Assembly (NCBI RefSeq): GCF_000296815.2
Contig: NZ_CAIT01000009.1
Span: forward strand, 310,001-374,000
From: Fibrisoma limi BUZ 3
GTDB taxonomy: Bacteria; Bacteroidota; Bacteroidia; Cytophagales; Spirosomataceae
DNA length: 64,000 bases
Reading direction: 5' to 3'
Part shown: in pieces, positions 31,657 to 39,625 of the stretch
Layout of the letters: each line of letters opens with the position of its first letter
Position numbering within the stretch: position 1 is the stretch's first letter
Notes under the pieces: model-generated
Told to the model about the DNA's origin: nothing
Seen by the model: only the letters and a program-made list of their open reading frames with translations
Database searches by the model: none
Program-made: the position numbers and the translations under genes

Positions 31657-34236
31657 TTAGAACGCATACCGTAACGTAACGCCATACGTACGCGGGTCGC
31701 CTACAATACCGGCATAATGCCCCGCACTGCCCGGTGCCGCCAGCAATTGCTCGTAATAATCGGTGTTGAGCAGGTTTCTACCCCATAGGAAAACGGTAAT
31801 GCCCGTTGAGGCTCTGAATCCAACCCGGCCGTTTATCAAGGAATATCCCTCAATATTCAGGTATTGCGAAGGCGATGGACTCGACGAAAACGAAGAACGG
31901 TAGAAAGCGTCTATCCCGATGAAGTAATTTCCCTTCAAACTGATGAGCTTTCCTTTGGCGGTTGCTTCGCCCCCAACAGAACCAGACCATTTGGAAATAC
32001 CCGGCAGAGCGCCCCCCGAAATGTCCTTGAAGGCCTGCTCACCGCCTGTTTCTTCGAGGGGTACCGGCGCATTCCTGAAGGTTACGTACTTCCCGTCTGT
32101 GTAGGCAACGGCTGCGTTCAGGGTTAAGAAATTAGCTACGCGGATGTTTCCGTCAACTTCAACTCCCATGACCCGAACCTTCTCGGCATTGGCCAGATAG
32201 CCGCGGTTTACCCCCGGCTCCGGCGTCTGAACCTGCGTCTGATAATCTTTGATCTCCGTATTGTGGAACACGACGTTCAGAACCGAGATGGGAGAAGGCT
32301 TGGTTTTTACCCCAAATTCGTAGTGCGTGACGAATTCAGGTTTCACCCGGGCCAGCTCCAGTAATACCCGGCCATTGGCCGTTGGCAGGCCGCCAATATT
32401 AACCCCAACGGGTTTGTAGCTTATCGAATAGGTACCGAAGGCGTTAAACGCACCGCTTGCTCTGTATTGCAGGGTAAGCTGGCCGGAAAAATTGTCCTCC
32501 GATACGTTCGTGTCGAATGCCTGGTTCGTGTAAACGCCATTTTTTAACGCCAGCAAAGCCGGGTCGGTCGTTTGCAGCCCGCCGTACGTTTCCCGTCTGT
32601 AATTAGCTATCTTTTTGTCGTAGTTATAGCGGATACCCGGCAAAACGTGGATTCGCTCCGTTACGGCCCAGTCCAACTGCCCAAAAGCCGCTAAACTCGT
32701 GCTCCTGATCCGGTTGGTAGTCCGGATACCGAAATTATCGAACAGGCCCGGCGTTTTCCAGAGGGGACTGGTCGAGTTCTGGGCAAACCGCCATTGCGCC
32801 GAACCGGCTTCTTCCGTCTGTACGGGATCAGATTGTAAATCCTGCCAGAGTCCGAATACGCCTACAACACCACTCAACCGGGACGAAAGTTTGCCGGAAT
32901 ACCGTACTTCCTGCGACCATTGGTCATGGACCGAGTTGCCGGCCGATACGGTAAAGACGGGCAATCCGATATAGTCGCGGTCGTTTAACGGAGTCCATTT
33001 CCAGTACCGCCATGCCGTTGTGGACGTTAACGTGCCACCACCCAGTTTAACGTCGGCATTCAGCGATACCCCACCGAGTTGATTATCGGCTTTTGAGGGC
33101 GTATCGAGGTCAACGATGCGTTCAAAAGCGCTTGCATACGGAAGTTTGTAGTTCAGATCGGCAATGATGGCGTTGAATTGCCGATACGCAGCCCGTTTGG
33201 TCGGAACAACCCCGGCTACCGGCCAGCCATAGCCAGTCGGTTTTTGATCAGATACATCGCCGATCAGGGTAATTTTCACATTATCCGTTGGCGTGTACAA
33301 AAGTTGTCCCCGCACGCCAATGTTGTTGATGTCGTTGATCGGCAGTTGGGTATGTACGTTGAAGAACGTACCATTACGCTGCGTACCGGTGAAGGATACC
33401 CGCGCAGCCAGCTTCCGGCTCAACGGCCCCGTGAGCGATCCTTTGGCCTGAATGAACCCATAATTACCGTAACTCAGTTCGAACGTTCCACTCGGCGTAA
33501 AACCAGCGGGGCGCGTCGTAATGTTAAAGGCACCGGCCGTTGTGTTTTTACCAAACAGCGTTCCCTGCGGCCCGCGCAACACTTCCACCTGTTCAATGTC
33601 GACAAAATCGAGGGCTGTAGCCGCCGGACGGGCGTAATAAACGCCATCTACATAAAAGCCAACGCCCGGATCGATGCCATCGTTGGTTAATCCATACGTA
33701 GAGCCTAAGCCGCGAATGTTAAGCGTCGTGTTTCTGGCGTTGGAGGCATACAACTGAACGGTAGGCACCAGTTCTTTCAGCCGGTTTACGTTGAAAGCAC
33801 CGGCATCTTCGGCCCGGTTACCGCTCACAATCGAGATTGGAATGGGAACATCCTGCGCCGACTCCTGACGACGACGGGACGTAATCGTTACATCAGCAAG
33901 CTGATTGGCAGCTTCTTCGAGCAGAATGTCAACGTTATTATCGCTTACAACAACATCTTTGGTCTGATAACCAACGAAGGAAACGGTGACGGTGAAAGGG
34001 AGTTTCTGACCAGTAACCAGGTTAAACTGGCCGTTTTGATCGGTTGTACTGCCATTCGTTGTGCCTTTAATGGTTACGGTGGCCCCAATCAATGCTTCTT
34101 TGGTGCGGGCATCAACGATCTTTCCGGATACGGTCGCATTGATGACTGGTGCGTTCTGGGCCAATGTAGATAGAGGTGCAAGAACGACTCCTAGTAAGAA
34201 AATGGACGCTAAAAAGTACTTCATTCTCGGCTGCAT
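31657..34236 (-). CDS. TonB-dependent receptor (FecA-like plug)
   Basis: An outer-membrane receptor of about 859 residues. The frame opens at 34299, but ATGs at 34236 and 34224 place the signal peptide (MKYFLASIFLLGVVLAPLST) correctly. A carboxypeptidase-regulatory-like domain follows (GKIVDARTKEALIGATVTIK), then the plug: DVPIPISIVSGNRAEDAGA, LNIRGLGS, VGFYVDGVYYARP and VEVLRGPQGTLFGKNTTAGA. This plug type is common in receptors for ferric chelates, vitamins or plant compounds in sphingomonads. The barrel ends in an aromatic (RYAF). It is divergent from the DUF2490 gene across about 260 bases. The ligand is unknown. Confidence 0.88.
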   Translation of the reverse strand: MQPRMKYFLASIFLLGVVLAPLSTLAQNAPVINATVSGKIVDARTKEALIGATVTIKGTTNGSTTDQNGQFNLVTGQKLPFTVTVSFVGYQTKDVVVSDNNVDILLEEAANQLADVTITSRRRQESAQDVPIPISIVSGNRAEDAGAFNVNRLKELVPTVQLYASNARNTTLNIRGLGSTYGLTNDGIDPGVGFYVDGVYYARPAATALDFVDIEQVEVLRGPQGTLFGKNTTAGAFNITTRPAGFTPSGTFELSYGNYGFIQAKGSLTGPLSRKLAARVSFTGTQRNGTFFNVHTQLPINDINNIGVRGQLLYTPTDNVKITLIGDVSDQKPTGYGWPVAGVVPTKRAAYRQFNAIIADLNYKLPYASAFERIVDLDTPSKADNQLGGVSLNADVKLGGGTLTSTTAWRYWKWTPLNDRDYIGLPVFTVSAGNSVHDQWSQEVRYSGKLSSRLSGVVGVFGLWQDLQSDPVQTEEAGSAQWRFAQNSTSPLWKTPGLFDNFGIRTTNRIRSTSLAAFGQLDWAVTERIHVLPGIRYNYDKKIANYRRETYGGLQTTDPALLALKNGVYTNQAFDTNVSEDNFSGQLTLQYRASGAFNAFGTYSISYKPVGVNIGGLPTANGRVLLELARVKPEFVTHYEFGVKTKPSPISVLNVVFHNTEIKDYQTQVQTPEPGVNRGYLANAEKVRVMGVEVDGNIRVANFLTLNAAVAYTDGKYVTFRNAPVPLEETGGEQAFKDISGGALPGISKWSGSVGGEATAKGKLISLKGNYFIGIDAFYRSSFSSSPSPSQYLNIEGYSLINGRVGFRASTGITVFLWGRNLLNTDYYEQLLAAPGSAGHYAGIVGDPRTYGVTLRYAF

Positions 34237-34494
34237 TTTTTGTGTAGTTCTGAGCAGATTATTACTTCCGCCTGAGCGTGCTCTGTGGTTATAGTTCAAT
34301 TGTCCCTATACTCCCGGTTTTAGATAGACTATTAGTACTTATAATCTATTGATTTTATAGGGTTTGCAAATAAACTTATATATTGCAGCCACTTCCAAAT
34401 GAAAGGCATAGAAAATCAACTCACAGTATGCGAATTCTTATTTTCGAAACAGCCTTTCGCGGAAATATTTAATTAATCGCTCTGCTAATCGTAT

Positions 34495-35253
34495 ATGCAA
34501 CGTTCACTACTACTCCTCCTAATTCTCGTTCTCCCTTGCACAACCTACGCTCAGGTTCCGGATCGGAACGCCAAAATTGTGTTCCCGCAAGAGCAGGTTT
34601 GGATAGGTTATTTTAATCAGACGCGACTAACCAGGCACGTTGGCCTCTGGCTTGACGTTCACCATCGGCGTATCGATTTCCTGGACCGCCCGAATCAAAA
34701 CTTGATCAGAGGTGCTTTGACCTATTATGTGGCTGACAACGTTCGGCTCATGGCTGGTTACGCGTTTGTCGGCTCCTATCTGTCGCCGAGTGGCGTGGTT
34801 CGTCCGGAACATCGGCCGTGGCAGCAAGTTTGGTGGTCGGGTCGAAGCGGTCGCTTTAACCTGACGCAATGGGTCCGGACCGAACAGCGGTTTAATCGCA
34901 GTATTCAGGGTGATCAACTGGCCGATGGGTACGGGTTCAACTGGCGATTCCGGTATAATTTTCTACTACAGATACCCGTCAAAGGGGAGACCATCCAACC
35001 GGGTGTGCCGAATTTTGTGCTCCAGGACGAAGTGTTCGTAAACGCCGGTAAGCAGATTACCTACAACTATTTTGATCAGAACCGCTTCTTTGTGGGTTTA
35101 TCGTACCCGTTTACCAAACACCTGCTGCTACAGGCCGGCTACATGAACCTTTTCCAGCAGCAGGCGGCTGGAAATACCTTCACTAACAATCACACCCTGC
35201 GATTATTCCTGTTCCACAACCTTGATTTCAGGCCGCAACAACCAGCCCCCTAG
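34495..35253 (+). CDS. DUF2490 family outer-membrane protein
   Basis: A 252-residue protein with a signal peptide (about 1-19, ending CTTYAQ) and a predicted beta-barrel of about 12 strands alternating aromatic and polar residues. DUF2490 landmarks are VWIGYFNQTRLTRHVGLWLD, RPWQQVWW, RTEQRFNRSI, WRFRYNFLLQIP and the closing LRLFLFHNLDF. Function of the family is not established; members sit in the outer membrane of Bacteroidota. A bidirectional terminator follows at 35255. Confidence 0.85.
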   Translation: MQRSLLLLLILVLPCTTYAQVPDRNAKIVFPQEQVWIGYFNQTRLTRHVGLWLDVHHRRIDFLDRPNQNLIRGALTYYVADNVRLMAGYAFVGSYLSPSGVVRPEHRPWQQVWWSGRSGRFNLTQWVRTEQRFNRSIQGDQLADGYGFNWRFRYNFLLQIPVKGETIQPGVPNFVLQDEVFVNAGKQITYNYFDQNRFFVGLSYPFTKHLLLQAGYMNLFQQQAAGNTFTNNHTLRLFLFHNLDFRPQQPAP

Positions 35254-35254
35254 A

Positions 35255-35297
35255 CATAAAAAAGCCGCTTGATGTAAAATCAAGCGGCTTTTTTATG
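35255..35297. terminator. Bidirectional terminator between convergent genes
   Basis: CATAAAAAAGCCGCTTGAT and ATCAAGCGGCTTTTTTATG pair perfectly, giving a GC-rich stem with an A-run on one side and a T-run on the other. It lies between the convergent DUF2490 gene and the hypothetical gene at 35314. Confidence 0.92.
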
Positions 35298-35313
35298 TAA
35301 AACGAAAAGCAGG

Positions 35314-36006
35314 CTATGCTGCGCGATTGCTCTGCGGTCGACGCAGGTTCACGTTGCGTAGCGGTGTACGAGCCTCTTCGACGGTTTGCTCCGACACGGC
35401 CCCAATGTGATTGGCCCGCTTCAACACGTAGTCGAACGGCAGATTGAAATAGTTCGAAACCTCGCTCCGGAAACTGTCGGGAAACTTCGACAGCCGTAGT
35501 CCGAAAAACTTGCGAACCTCAGCTTCGGGCAGTAGAGCCGCCAGCGCCACGCGTTCGGCTTCGGCCAGCAATTCGGTCCGCGACGGATATTGATGATCGA
35601 GACCAATTGATGCCGTCAGTACGTTCAGGAACAGATTTTTGTACATTCCTGACAATTCAGCCGGCAGAATGACCCAGCCCTGATTCCGGAAGATCCCGGA
35701 AAAACCGGTCAGGCCCTGTTCGCCCCGAATGTCGCCGGCAATCATTTCGGCCGGGAACCGGAGTTGATCGGCGCCACTGTCGCGGTCGGCTTTCTGGAGC
35801 CGATAGACAACGGCCTCAACGGGGCTTTTCTGAAACAATAAGTTGGCGGGTATAACCTGAGTGCTTTCCCACTGGTCGGTCATCCGCAGAAAGAGGCTTT
35901 CATTGACGGCCAGGTTGTCAGGGCCACCGAGGCTGACAAGCATCCGGCGAAAAGCCGCCAGAAAATCTATTTGAAGCTGGTTTGGATTGTTTTTGAGTCG
36001 TGCCAT
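35314..36006 (-). CDS. Hypothetical 230-aa cytosolic protein
   Basis: I do not recognise a named family. The protein is soluble, mainly helical, with no signal peptide. The central part (AELSGMYKNLFLNVLTASIG) and the stretch TELLAEAERVALAALLPEAE, then FRSEVSNYFNLPFDYVLKRA, faintly recall the C-terminal half of ImmA/IrrE proteins (E..AFA..LLLP, then VS..A...R), but the HExxH zinc motif is absent, so this is only a suggestion. The C-terminus is basic. It is a single-gene unit, facing the terminator at 35255. Confidence 0.6.
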   Translation of the reverse strand: MARLKNNPNQLQIDFLAAFRRMLVSLGGPDNLAVNESLFLRMTDQWESTQVIPANLLFQKSPVEAVVYRLQKADRDSGADQLRFPAEMIAGDIRGEQGLTGFSGIFRNQGWVILPAELSGMYKNLFLNVLTASIGLDHQYPSRTELLAEAERVALAALLPEAEVRKFFGLRLSKFPDSFRSEVSNYFNLPFDYVLKRANHIGAVSEQTVEEARTPLRNVNLRRPQSNRAA

Positions 36007-36179
36007 TACGCGTTCCGCCAGGCGTTGTCCCGGCGTCCATTAGTACGGTTGTCCGATTGAGACAGGACGGTAAATATACGTAATGGAACGCAGATGACAA
36101 AGTGTTCAGCAAAAGAAAGTTAGGCTGCTGTTTTCCCCTCATGCGGTGGCTTCGGTCGCTGGATTGGGTACTGAATTTA

Positions 36180-37271
36180 TCACAACCCTACGGTTAAACG
36201 CAGGCCAGGGTATACGTTTTTGAATAAGCCGGTAAAATAAAATTCGGGCTGGACTTTGAACAGCCCATAATGATACACCGTGCTGCTTACGCGAAACGTG
36301 TTTGGGTCAAAGTAATTTCCCCTGCGATGAACCGGCACACCGACATACAGGCCAAGGAGTGTACGACTGGAAGCCGACGTAAGCCCATTCTTATTGAAGC
36401 GATAAAAGGTAAAGCCAACATTCAGAAAGTCATTTCTGAAGGTGCGGAAGCGTCCATCACCTGCCTCCCGAAAGAAAAAAGAAGACGTATAGCCAATTGT
36501 ATACCCAACGTTGTAGTGACGACCCGGAACAAACTGAGCGTCCAGGTTAAATGAAGGAACCCACTGACTACGAATCAGGCCTACGCTTATCCCGGGCGAA
36601 AATCGAATAAATGGACTTCGTGCCAATCCGGGATTGACAAACCGGGGCGCTTTACCCGCTTCCTCAATGAGATCAAACGACATTTTGGAACTTGTCAGAT
36701 CATGGCCTTTATACTGTTCTACCGATTCAAATGCCTGATTCAATCTGGCGTTCAATCCACCATTTTTCAAGAGCTGTTCAATGCCATCCAGGTTATTCAC
36801 AAATAGCTGAATCGAAACGTCGTAATAGGGTCGCTGATTACCGGTCTGTCCCCAGACGATCAACAACGTATCCTGAGCGGTCTTTACCTGAACCGGCTCC
36901 TCATCGTCGCGGAACCGAAACGACAGGGTCCGTTGCGGGGTTGTTCGTAAGTCAAGCGCCCGATCAGTTGGCGACAGTCGGAAAAAGGCATGCGTTGCCA
37001 CGGTTGGGGGCTGGGCACTATCCCGAACGACCCGGTAATCGGCAACGAACAGGCGCAGTACCGAATCTACGTTCCGGCGAGCCTGAATTTCGGCGTAGCG
37101 GGTAAACCCAACGAGGAGCGTATTTCGTTGGCCCAGATCAATCTCAATATGACTCATCCAATCGTTTGTACGGTTGGAGCCAGACGCCGTTAATCGTCCC
37201 TGAACCTGTTGGGCAACAATAGTCCCATCCATGCTCAGCATGAGCGCGGTAACCAAGAAAAGAATTCGCAT
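36180..37271 (-). CDS. Hypothetical exported protein in the sigma-factor operon
   Basis: A 363-residue protein with a signal peptide (about 1-20, MRILFLVTALMLSMDGTIVA). The C-terminal half is rich in aromatic beta-strands (FIRFSPGISVGLIRSQWVP; VGYTIGYTSSFFF; LLGLYVGVPVHRRGNYF; FKNVYPGLRLTVGL), which suggests an outer-membrane barrel. The N-terminal half is a soluble beta-rich domain. Its start is 2 bases from the stop of the upstream membrane protein, in an operon with an ECF sigma factor. It may be the envelope sensor or target of that system. No family name can be given. Confidence 0.65.
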   Translation of the reverse strand: MRILFLVTALMLSMDGTIVAQQVQGRLTASGSNRTNDWMSHIEIDLGQRNTLLVGFTRYAEIQARRNVDSVLRLFVADYRVVRDSAQPPTVATHAFFRLSPTDRALDLRTTPQRTLSFRFRDDEEPVQVKTAQDTLLIVWGQTGNQRPYYDVSIQLFVNNLDGIEQLLKNGGLNARLNQAFESVEQYKGHDLTSSKMSFDLIEEAGKAPRFVNPGLARSPFIRFSPGISVGLIRSQWVPSFNLDAQFVPGRHYNVGYTIGYTSSFFFREAGDGRFRTFRNDFLNVGFTFYRFNKNGLTSASSRTLLGLYVGVPVHRRGNYFDPNTFRVSSTVYHYGLFKVQPEFYFTGLFKNVYPGLRLTVGL

Positions 37272-37273
37272 AC

Positions 37274-37969
37274 TTACTGGTTTGGTTTATTCGTTAAGCG
37301 GAGAATAATTGGCTTTGCTATTTCACCTTCGTCAGGCTGCAACTCCCCTTCATCACCCAGACGCACGACGTTTCCGGTCTGGTAGAGCTTCGGGCGTTTC
37401 TCATCCTCCGCCTGTAGTTCGTTCGCGTGTACTACCCGGAATTGGCGTTTAGGAACCGTAGCCAACGCTTTTGTGACTTCCGGCGTCGAAGGTATTGTTT
37501 CAGCAACAATGCGTAGGGTTTCAGCGGGCATCGCTGTAATGGCCTCAGTCAATTTTGTTTGCTCGACCAGGTTCCTTTCAGGTACGTTTACTCGTCGGAC
37601 AGGCCGCTCTCGAACTACTTGTGCCGACTGATCACGAACAGCGGTTCGTTGCCGCAGATCCAACGGTCCGACCGGCCTGTTGGCTGGTATCGATGCGGCT
37701 GGCGGCCGATTTATAACCGACGCACCCTTTTCAGCAGGCGTCAGCTCTACATAAAGCCAACTTATCAGCAGGACTGATGCGCAGGCTGCGGCCAGCCACC
37801 AGACAGTGCCACTACGGCGTTGCGGAGCTGCCCCCTGCAATCTGGGATGCATCTGCCTCCATACCTGATCAGCGTTGAATGCAGAGCCGGGTGGCGGTGT
37901 ATCAGGCAGATCGTTGATCGCCTGCCGCACCAAGTGGTCAAGAGGTTCGTCGGGTCGCTTCATAGCCAT
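37274..37969 (-). CDS. Putative anti-sigma-like single-pass membrane protein
   Basis: A 231-residue protein with a cytosolic N-terminus of about 65 residues (DHLVRQAINDLPDTPPPGSAF resembles the start of Bacteroidota anti-sigma-type proteins), one transmembrane helix (VWWLAAACASVLLISWLYVE) and a periplasmic Pro/Glu-rich region. The gene start overlaps the end of the ECF sigma factor gene by 32 bases and is followed by the exported protein gene, so the three form one operon. The anti-sigma role is inferred from position and topology. There is no zinc-binding HxxxCxxC motif. Confidence 0.65.
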   Translation of the reverse strand: MAMKRPDEPLDHLVRQAINDLPDTPPPGSAFNADQVWRQMHPRLQGAAPQRRSGTVWWLAAACASVLLISWLYVELTPAEKGASVINRPPAASIPANRPVGPLDLRQRTAVRDQSAQVVRERPVRRVNVPERNLVEQTKLTEAITAMPAETLRIVAETIPSTPEVTKALATVPKRQFRVVHANELQAEDEKRPKLYQTGNVVRLGDEGELQPDEGEIAKPIILRLTNKPNQ

Positions 37970-38492
37970 AACTGGTTAACCATTCCTGCAACAGAGCGCG
38001 GGCCTTGCTCAGTTGTGACTTCGATGTATTCTCGCTGATAGCAAGCCGCTCGGCAATTTCCCGATGGGTATATCCTTCGATTACGTACAGATTAAAGATG
38101 GTTCGGTAACCCGTTGGTAGCTCCCGAATAAGTGCATAAATCCGTTCGGCATCTAACCCCATATCGGGCAAAGGATTCGAATCCGGCTGAATACCGGCCA
38201 TTTCCTCTGGCTGAAAAAGTGGCAGGCTCCGGTTTGCCCGCAGGTGCTGTAAGGCTTCGTTCACAATAATACGTCGAAGCCAGGCCTCCAGCCCCTTATC
38301 GTCACGGTAAGTAAAATCGCTGATCCCCTGAAAAGCCTTCATAAATCCATTCATCAACACTTCTTCAGCGTCTGACTCGTTACGGACGTAGCGCAAACTC
38401 ACCCGAAAGAGCCGATTAGCATACTGATCAAACAACCGTTTCTGCGCAAAGGCATTGCCTCGTTTGCATTGTTCGATGAGTTGCTGATCCAT
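37938..38492 (-). CDS. ECF-type RNA polymerase sigma factor
   Basis: A sigma-70 family factor of about 184 residues. Region 2 is visible as KRLFDQYANRLFRVSLRYVR, DAEEVLMNGFMKAF and LEAWLRRIIVNEALQHLR. Region 4 is ELPTGYRTIFNLYVIEGYTH followed by REIAERLAISENTSKSQLSK, the helix-turn-helix that reads the -35 element. The ATG at 38492 gives the normal MDQQLIEQCKRGN start; the open frame to 38588 runs through a terminator and is not used. It directs transcription of an envelope-related regulon by family analogy. It overlaps the putative anti-sigma gene by 32 bases. Confidence 0.92.
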   Translation of the reverse strand: MDQQLIEQCKRGNAFAQKRLFDQYANRLFRVSLRYVRNESDAEEVLMNGFMKAFQGISDFTYRDDKGLEAWLRRIIVNEALQHLRANRSLPLFQPEEMAGIQPDSNPLPDMGLDAERIYALIRELPTGYRTIFNLYVIEGYTHREIAERLAISENTSKSQLSKARALLQEWLTSYGYEATRRTS

Positions 38493-38562
38493 TTTTTTGG
38501 CTGATGCGGGTTTACATCTGCATAAATGCGGGTTTTCCTGAACGGGTTGCCTGAAGGTATAA

Positions 38563-38604
38563 AAAAAGTGCCGGTGGCATGTCGACATACCACCGGCACT
38601 TTTT
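38563..38604. terminator. Hairpin terminator between the head-GIN gene and the sigma-factor gene
   Basis: AAAAAGTGCCGGTGG pairs exactly with CCACCGGCACTTTTT around a 12-base loop. Both strands end in a T-run. It should end the head-GIN transcript, which runs leftward into it. Confidence 0.9.
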
Positions 38605-38622
38605 GTAAAGTGTCTCTATACC

Positions 38623-39333
38623 CTACTCCTGCTCAACTGAGCTGGCTCCCGATACCTTCGAGTTCAGCCGGGGGGTGCCGCGATACCGGACTTTGCTGGC
38701 TCCGCTGGCCGAGACGTTCAGGGCGTCCTTCACCCGGATCTGCACGTTGCTGGCACCCGATACCTCCAGATCAGCCGTTTCGGTTAGCAGATCATACGCG
38801 TTGAGCTTACTGGCCCCCGATACGTCGCCCGTCAGGCCGCTGCTGCTGCCGTTCAGCGTAAGCGTCGATGCGCCCGAGATAGCTGTAGTCAGGCGGGTCG
38901 TCGACACGGCTACGTCGGATTTTGATGCCCCAGACAGGGTAACGTCCATACTGTTCACATTGGGAAAGCCGCTGATCGTTGACCGCGATGCCCCCGAGAA
39001 GTTAATTCCCCGCAGCGTCGGCATCGTTATCGTGATGTACATATCGTGATGCCGGTTACGCCGGTAATTGTCGTATTGCGCCGTCAGCGTTCCGTTTCGT
39101 ACGGCTACGACCAGATCATTGACATCGCTTCGGTTTCCGCGCGCTTCAACGGCAAAGGTAGTACCCGGGCGTACGGTTATGCGGAAGGCGCTGCCCATGT
39201 CGAGCCGGTCGAAACCAGATACCGAATACGTTTGGGTGGTCTCTTCATAAGGACCTGAGTCCTGGCAGGACACAAAAACCAGAGCAAAAAGGGCCATCAG
39301 GGCCAGTTGAAAAAAAAGAGGTTGTCGTTTCAT
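38623..39333 (-). CDS. Head-GIN domain (DUF2807) lipoprotein
   Basis: A protein of about 236 residues with a lipoprotein signal (ALMALFALVFVSCQ; lipobox Cys near 22). It has the GIN-type beta-solenoid: each turn brings back a SGAS-like tetrapeptide (NFSGASRS, TLSGASKSD, AISGASTL, DVSGASKL, EVSGASNV, SASGASKV, KVSGASSV), seven or more times. Such proteins line the periplasm or cell surface of Bacteroidota and are sometimes annotated as adhesin heads, but no binding partner is known. The ATG at 39333 sets the signal peptide correctly. Confidence 0.88.
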   Translation of the reverse strand: MKRQPLFFQLALMALFALVFVSCQDSGPYEETTQTYSVSGFDRLDMGSAFRITVRPGTTFAVEARGNRSDVNDLVVAVRNGTLTAQYDNYRRNRHHDMYITITMPTLRGINFSGASRSTISGFPNVNSMDVTLSGASKSDVAVSTTRLTTAISGASTLTLNGSSSGLTGDVSGASKLNAYDLLTETADLEVSGASNVQIRVKDALNVSASGASKVRYRGTPRLNSKVSGASSVEQE

Positions 39334-39573
39334 ACGAATAAAGTATTTGTTGTGTGACACCCCAAAGGTCATATACCCCTACTCCTTCCTACAAGTCGCC
39401 TTTACTGAACCAGCGAATATGCGTACTGAAAACGACGAATTGGAGGATAAACAGTATAGACTCTATCCTCTGTAAGACAGGACGTAACGGGCCAGTATCC
39501 ACCCATACAGCACAACCGATAAACACGTTCTTCGGACGGTTGAAGGTATTTTTTCATTTCTAGTCGCATAAAA

Positions 39574-39603
39574 AAGCGCAGCGAGTTTACACCCGCTGCG
39601 CTT
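39574..39603 (-). terminator. Terminator after glmS
   Basis: On the minus strand AAGCGCAGCG and CGCTGCGCTT pair around a 10-base loop and are followed by TTTTTTATG. It lies 23 bases beyond the glmS stop. Confidence 0.88.
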
Positions 39604-39625
39604 CGATTGGCATTTTTGTATGGTC

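Noticed and set aside
31657-35253. A SusC/SusD polysaccharide-utilisation locus with the TonB receptors and alpha-glucosidase
   Set aside because: No SusD-like lipoprotein is present and the receptor plugs lack SusC-specific features, so the glycan link is only suggestive.
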